Shown here piece by piece: positions 4,967 through 6,791 of a stretch of DNA of 6,791 bases; the first letter of the stretch is position 1, and the number at the start of each line of letters is the position of its first letter. The notes beneath the pieces are model-generated. The model was not told the origin of the DNA and made no database searches. It saw only the letters and a program-made list of their open reading frames with translations. The position numbers and the translations under genes are program-made. The stretch is from Caulobacteraceae bacterium (GTDB lineage Bacteria; Pseudomonadota; Alphaproteobacteria; Caulobacterales; Caulobacteraceae): contig JAQGII010000501.1 in assembly GCA_028291305.1 (NCBI GenBank), positions 1-6,791 on the forward strand, written 5' to 3'.

Positions 4967-6791
4967 ATGAGACTGTTGTTATGGACGCGCCTCGCGGCGC
5001 AGAAGCTGGGGCGACCGCTCGAACGGCTCGCCTCCTGCGCGGCGGCGCTGGCCCTGATCGTAGCCGCACTCGCCCTGCCCCACCCGGCGCAGGCCGCCGA
5101 CGCCCCCAGCCTCAAGCGGAACGTCATCAGCGTCGGCGGCGGCATGGCGGGGCAGAACCGGGCCTACTCCTATTACGCCTCGTCAAAAGCCAACCGGCAG
5201 GGCTACAACTTCCTGGTCTACGCCCTGCACGACAACGGCCAGACGGCGGAGCAGTTCGCCGCAACGTCGGGCTGGATCAAGGTCGCCGAAGATAACGGCT
5301 TCGTGGTCATCTTCCCTGAGGCCCAGGACAAGACCTGGTCGCCCTTCAGCAGCGACGAAAACGCCTATCTGAAGGCGGTCTACGACCACGCCAGCACCCA
5401 TTTGACGGCCGACGCGCCCGGACAGGCCGACAACCGGCCCGCCCGGCCGGCGCCGGCCGAACCCCTCAACCGCGGCGTCGCCGGGGACGAGCCGGCGGCC
5501 GCCCTTCGCCGTCCCGCCGGCCCCGTGCGCTACGGCACCTGGCAGCCCTGGCAATACATGACCGGCGCCGGAGCCGGCGGCCGCGTGGCGCAGGAATTCG
5601 CGATGGACAACCCCGGCCTGATCACGGCCGTGGCCACCCTCGACGGCGTCGCCTACGACGCGGCCTTCGCCAAGGGCGACGAAACCGCCCAGGGCTATTT
5701 CGAAAATCAGCGAGGCGGCAAGATGGTCGTCCCCGCGTGGCGGCCACTGAAAAAGGACGTGCCCGTGCCGGCGTGGCTGTTCACCACCGGCGCGCCCACC
5801 GCCGCCGAGATGCGCCTGGCCGACTACTGGAAGCACGCCAACGCCGTGTCGGGCTCGCCTGCGACACGGACCATCGGGGGCTTCACGGCCAGCGTCTACG
5901 CCAATTCCACCAATCCGGTCGAGCAGGTCCGTGTCACCACCGTGCCGGCCGGGGCCCGCTATGACGAAGCCATGGCCTCGGCGATCTGGGCCCAGTTCTT
6001 CGGCCATACCGCGCGCTGGACGTCTTCGCCCAACGGCGAGGTCGGCGCGATGATGACCGAGCCGGAGGTGAACAAGGCGTTCGAGATCCACACCACCACG
6101 GTCGGCGACCGGACCTACAAATACTACGTCAAGACGCCGTCGACCTATCGCAAGGGCCAGTCCCTTCCGCTTGTGCTGTCGCTTCACGGCGCCGGCTATC
6201 CGGCCTGGATGTATCTGAGCCAGGTCCGCTGGCATGAGGTCGGCGAGAAGGAAGGCTTCGTCACCGTCTATCTCAACGGACAACAGAACCGCTGGGACTT
6301 CACCAAGCCCGAAGCCGAGGACGCCAAGGCCATCGAGAAGGTGATCAACGAGGTGGCGGCCGAGTACGGCGTCGATCGGACTCGGACCTATCTGCAGGGG
6401 TTCTCGTTTGGCAGCGGCATGACCTTCGTGGAAGGCATCACCCATCCCAAGCTCTTCGCCGCGATCTCGCCCAACAGCGGCATCGGCGATTTCACCCCGG
6501 ACATCCAGGCCTGGGTGGCCGACCTCAAGACCAAGGGCGACGTGAGGATGCCCACGATGGTGGTCTACGGATCGGTCGATGGCGCTTCCAGCACCGACGG
6601 CCTCATCCCCGCCGAGGGCGTTCTGCGCAACTCCATCAATTTGTTGAAGAATTACAACAACATCAAAACGGCCGACAAGATAGCGCGGTTCAACAGCCCC
6701 TATACCGCCGCCTATGACGTCCTTACCCCCGGCGGCAAAGCCTCGGTGACCAAGCCCAACGCCCAGTACAAGGCGATGGCCTTCAACCGCT
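4967..6791 (+). CDS. Secreted tandem alpha/beta-hydrolase, PHB-depolymerase/feruloyl-esterase-like (partial at 3' end)
   Basis: The frame stays open for 608 codons to the window edge. Residues 1-43 look like a signal peptide with a long n-region, a core near 24-37 and an AQA end, so the protein is probably exported. Two copies of the LpqC/PHB-depolymerase-type fold follow. Copy 1 (about 52-350) has LHDNGQTAEQF (87-97), GFVVIFPEAQ and WAQFF. Its nucleophile elbow reads TGAGAGG (199-205) where the family has TG.S.GG, so Ser is Gly202. The acid position is TTGAPT (273-278) and the GH.WP position reads AGARYD (328-333). Copy 1 thus looks inactive. A Pro/Ala-rich insert lies at 147-188. Copy 2 (about 365 onward) has LHGAG (406-410), GFVTVYLNG and RTYLQGFSFGSG with Ser480 as nucleophile. 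Asp538 in YGSVDG is the likely acid, and the catalytic His should lie past the edge. Copy 2 is expected to cleave esters; the substrate is unknown. The gene is divergent from the receptor. A different CE1-like esterase activity is also possible. Confidence 0.85.
   Translation, partial: MRLLLWTRLAAQKLGRPLERLASCAAALALIVAALALPHPAQAADAPSLKRNVISVGGGMAGQNRAYSYYASSKANRQGYNFLVYALHDNGQTAEQFAATSGWIKVAEDNGFVVIFPEAQDKTWSPFSSDENAYLKAVYDHASTHLTADAPGQADNRPARPAPAEPLNRGVAGDEPAAALRRPAGPVRYGTWQPWQYMTGAGAGGRVAQEFAMDNPGLITAVATLDGVAYDAAFAKGDETAQGYFENQRGGKMVVPAWRPLKKDVPVPAWLFTTGAPTAAEMRLADYWKHANAVSGSPATRTIGGFTASVYANSTNPVEQVRVTTVPAGARYDEAMASAIWAQFFGHTARWTSSPNGEVGAMMTEPEVNKAFEIHTTTVGDRTYKYYVKTPSTYRKGQSLPLVLSLHGAGYPAWMYLSQVRWHEVGEKEGFVTVYLNGQQNRWDFTKPEAEDAKAIEKVINEVAAEYGVDRTRTYLQGFSFGSGMTFVEGITHPKLFAAISPNSGIGDFTPDIQAWVADLKTKGDVRMPTMVVYGSVDGASSTDGLIPAEGVLRNSINLLKNYNNIKTADKIARFNSPYTAAYDVLTPGGKASVTKPNAQYKAMAFNR

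Noticed and set aside
4630..5145. A 171-codon minus-strand frame across the AT-rich island, leader and signal-peptide region
   Set aside because: It overlaps the well-supported hydrolase start, has no Shine-Dalgarno, and its composition changes with the base composition of the DNA rather than looking like a protein.
5183..6445. A 420-codon open frame on the minus strand opposite the hydrolase gene
   Set aside because: The plus strand encodes recognisable hydrolase motifs throughout. The minus-strand product is low-complexity His/Gly/Arg-rich with no motif or ribosome site.

Overview
The window is high-GC, Gram-negative DNA. Three encoded proteins carry Sec-type signal peptides, one of them a TonB-dependent outer-membrane receptor, and nearby is the end of a YceI-family protein. 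Protein style and codon use suggest an alphaproteobacterium of the Caulobacterales (Caulobacter/Phenylobacterium-like) or Sphingomonadales type. This placement rests on general recognition, not on a database search.

Layout. Bases 2-172 (+) are the end of a YceI-like gene whose start lies outside the window. Bases 303-1271 (+) encode an exported, Gly/Leu-rich Tim44-like-domain protein. It converges on a long TonB-dependent receptor gene at 4247-1404 (-). The 132-base gap between them holds a strong hairpin followed by a broken T tract in the receptor's direction, which is probably the receptor's terminator.

Upstream of the receptor lies an unusually long (about 720 base) divergent intergenic region, 4248-4966. 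It contains two AT-rich islands, a near-identical 15-base element in each orientation facing its own gene, several near-perfect dyads, and a hairpin-rich leader before the next gene. From 4967 (+) to the window edge runs a 608-codon open frame without a stop. It encodes a secreted tandem alpha/beta-hydrolase of the PHB-depolymerase/feruloyl-esterase-like type. Its first hydrolase copy seems to have lost all three catalytic residues, while the second keeps the nucleophile motif GFSFG and a plausible acid.

Working together (inference). The divergent receptor and secreted hydrolase look like a scavenging pair. The hydrolase would cut an ester-linked polymer or conjugate outside the cytoplasm and the receptor would import a product. 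The shared element in the divergent region suggests joint control. The substrate cannot be read from the sequence. The best candidate for something undescribed is this divergent unit: an active/inactive tandem esterase, its receptor and the structured intergenic control region. I see no tRNA, rRNA, CRISPR array, insertion sequence or phage gene.
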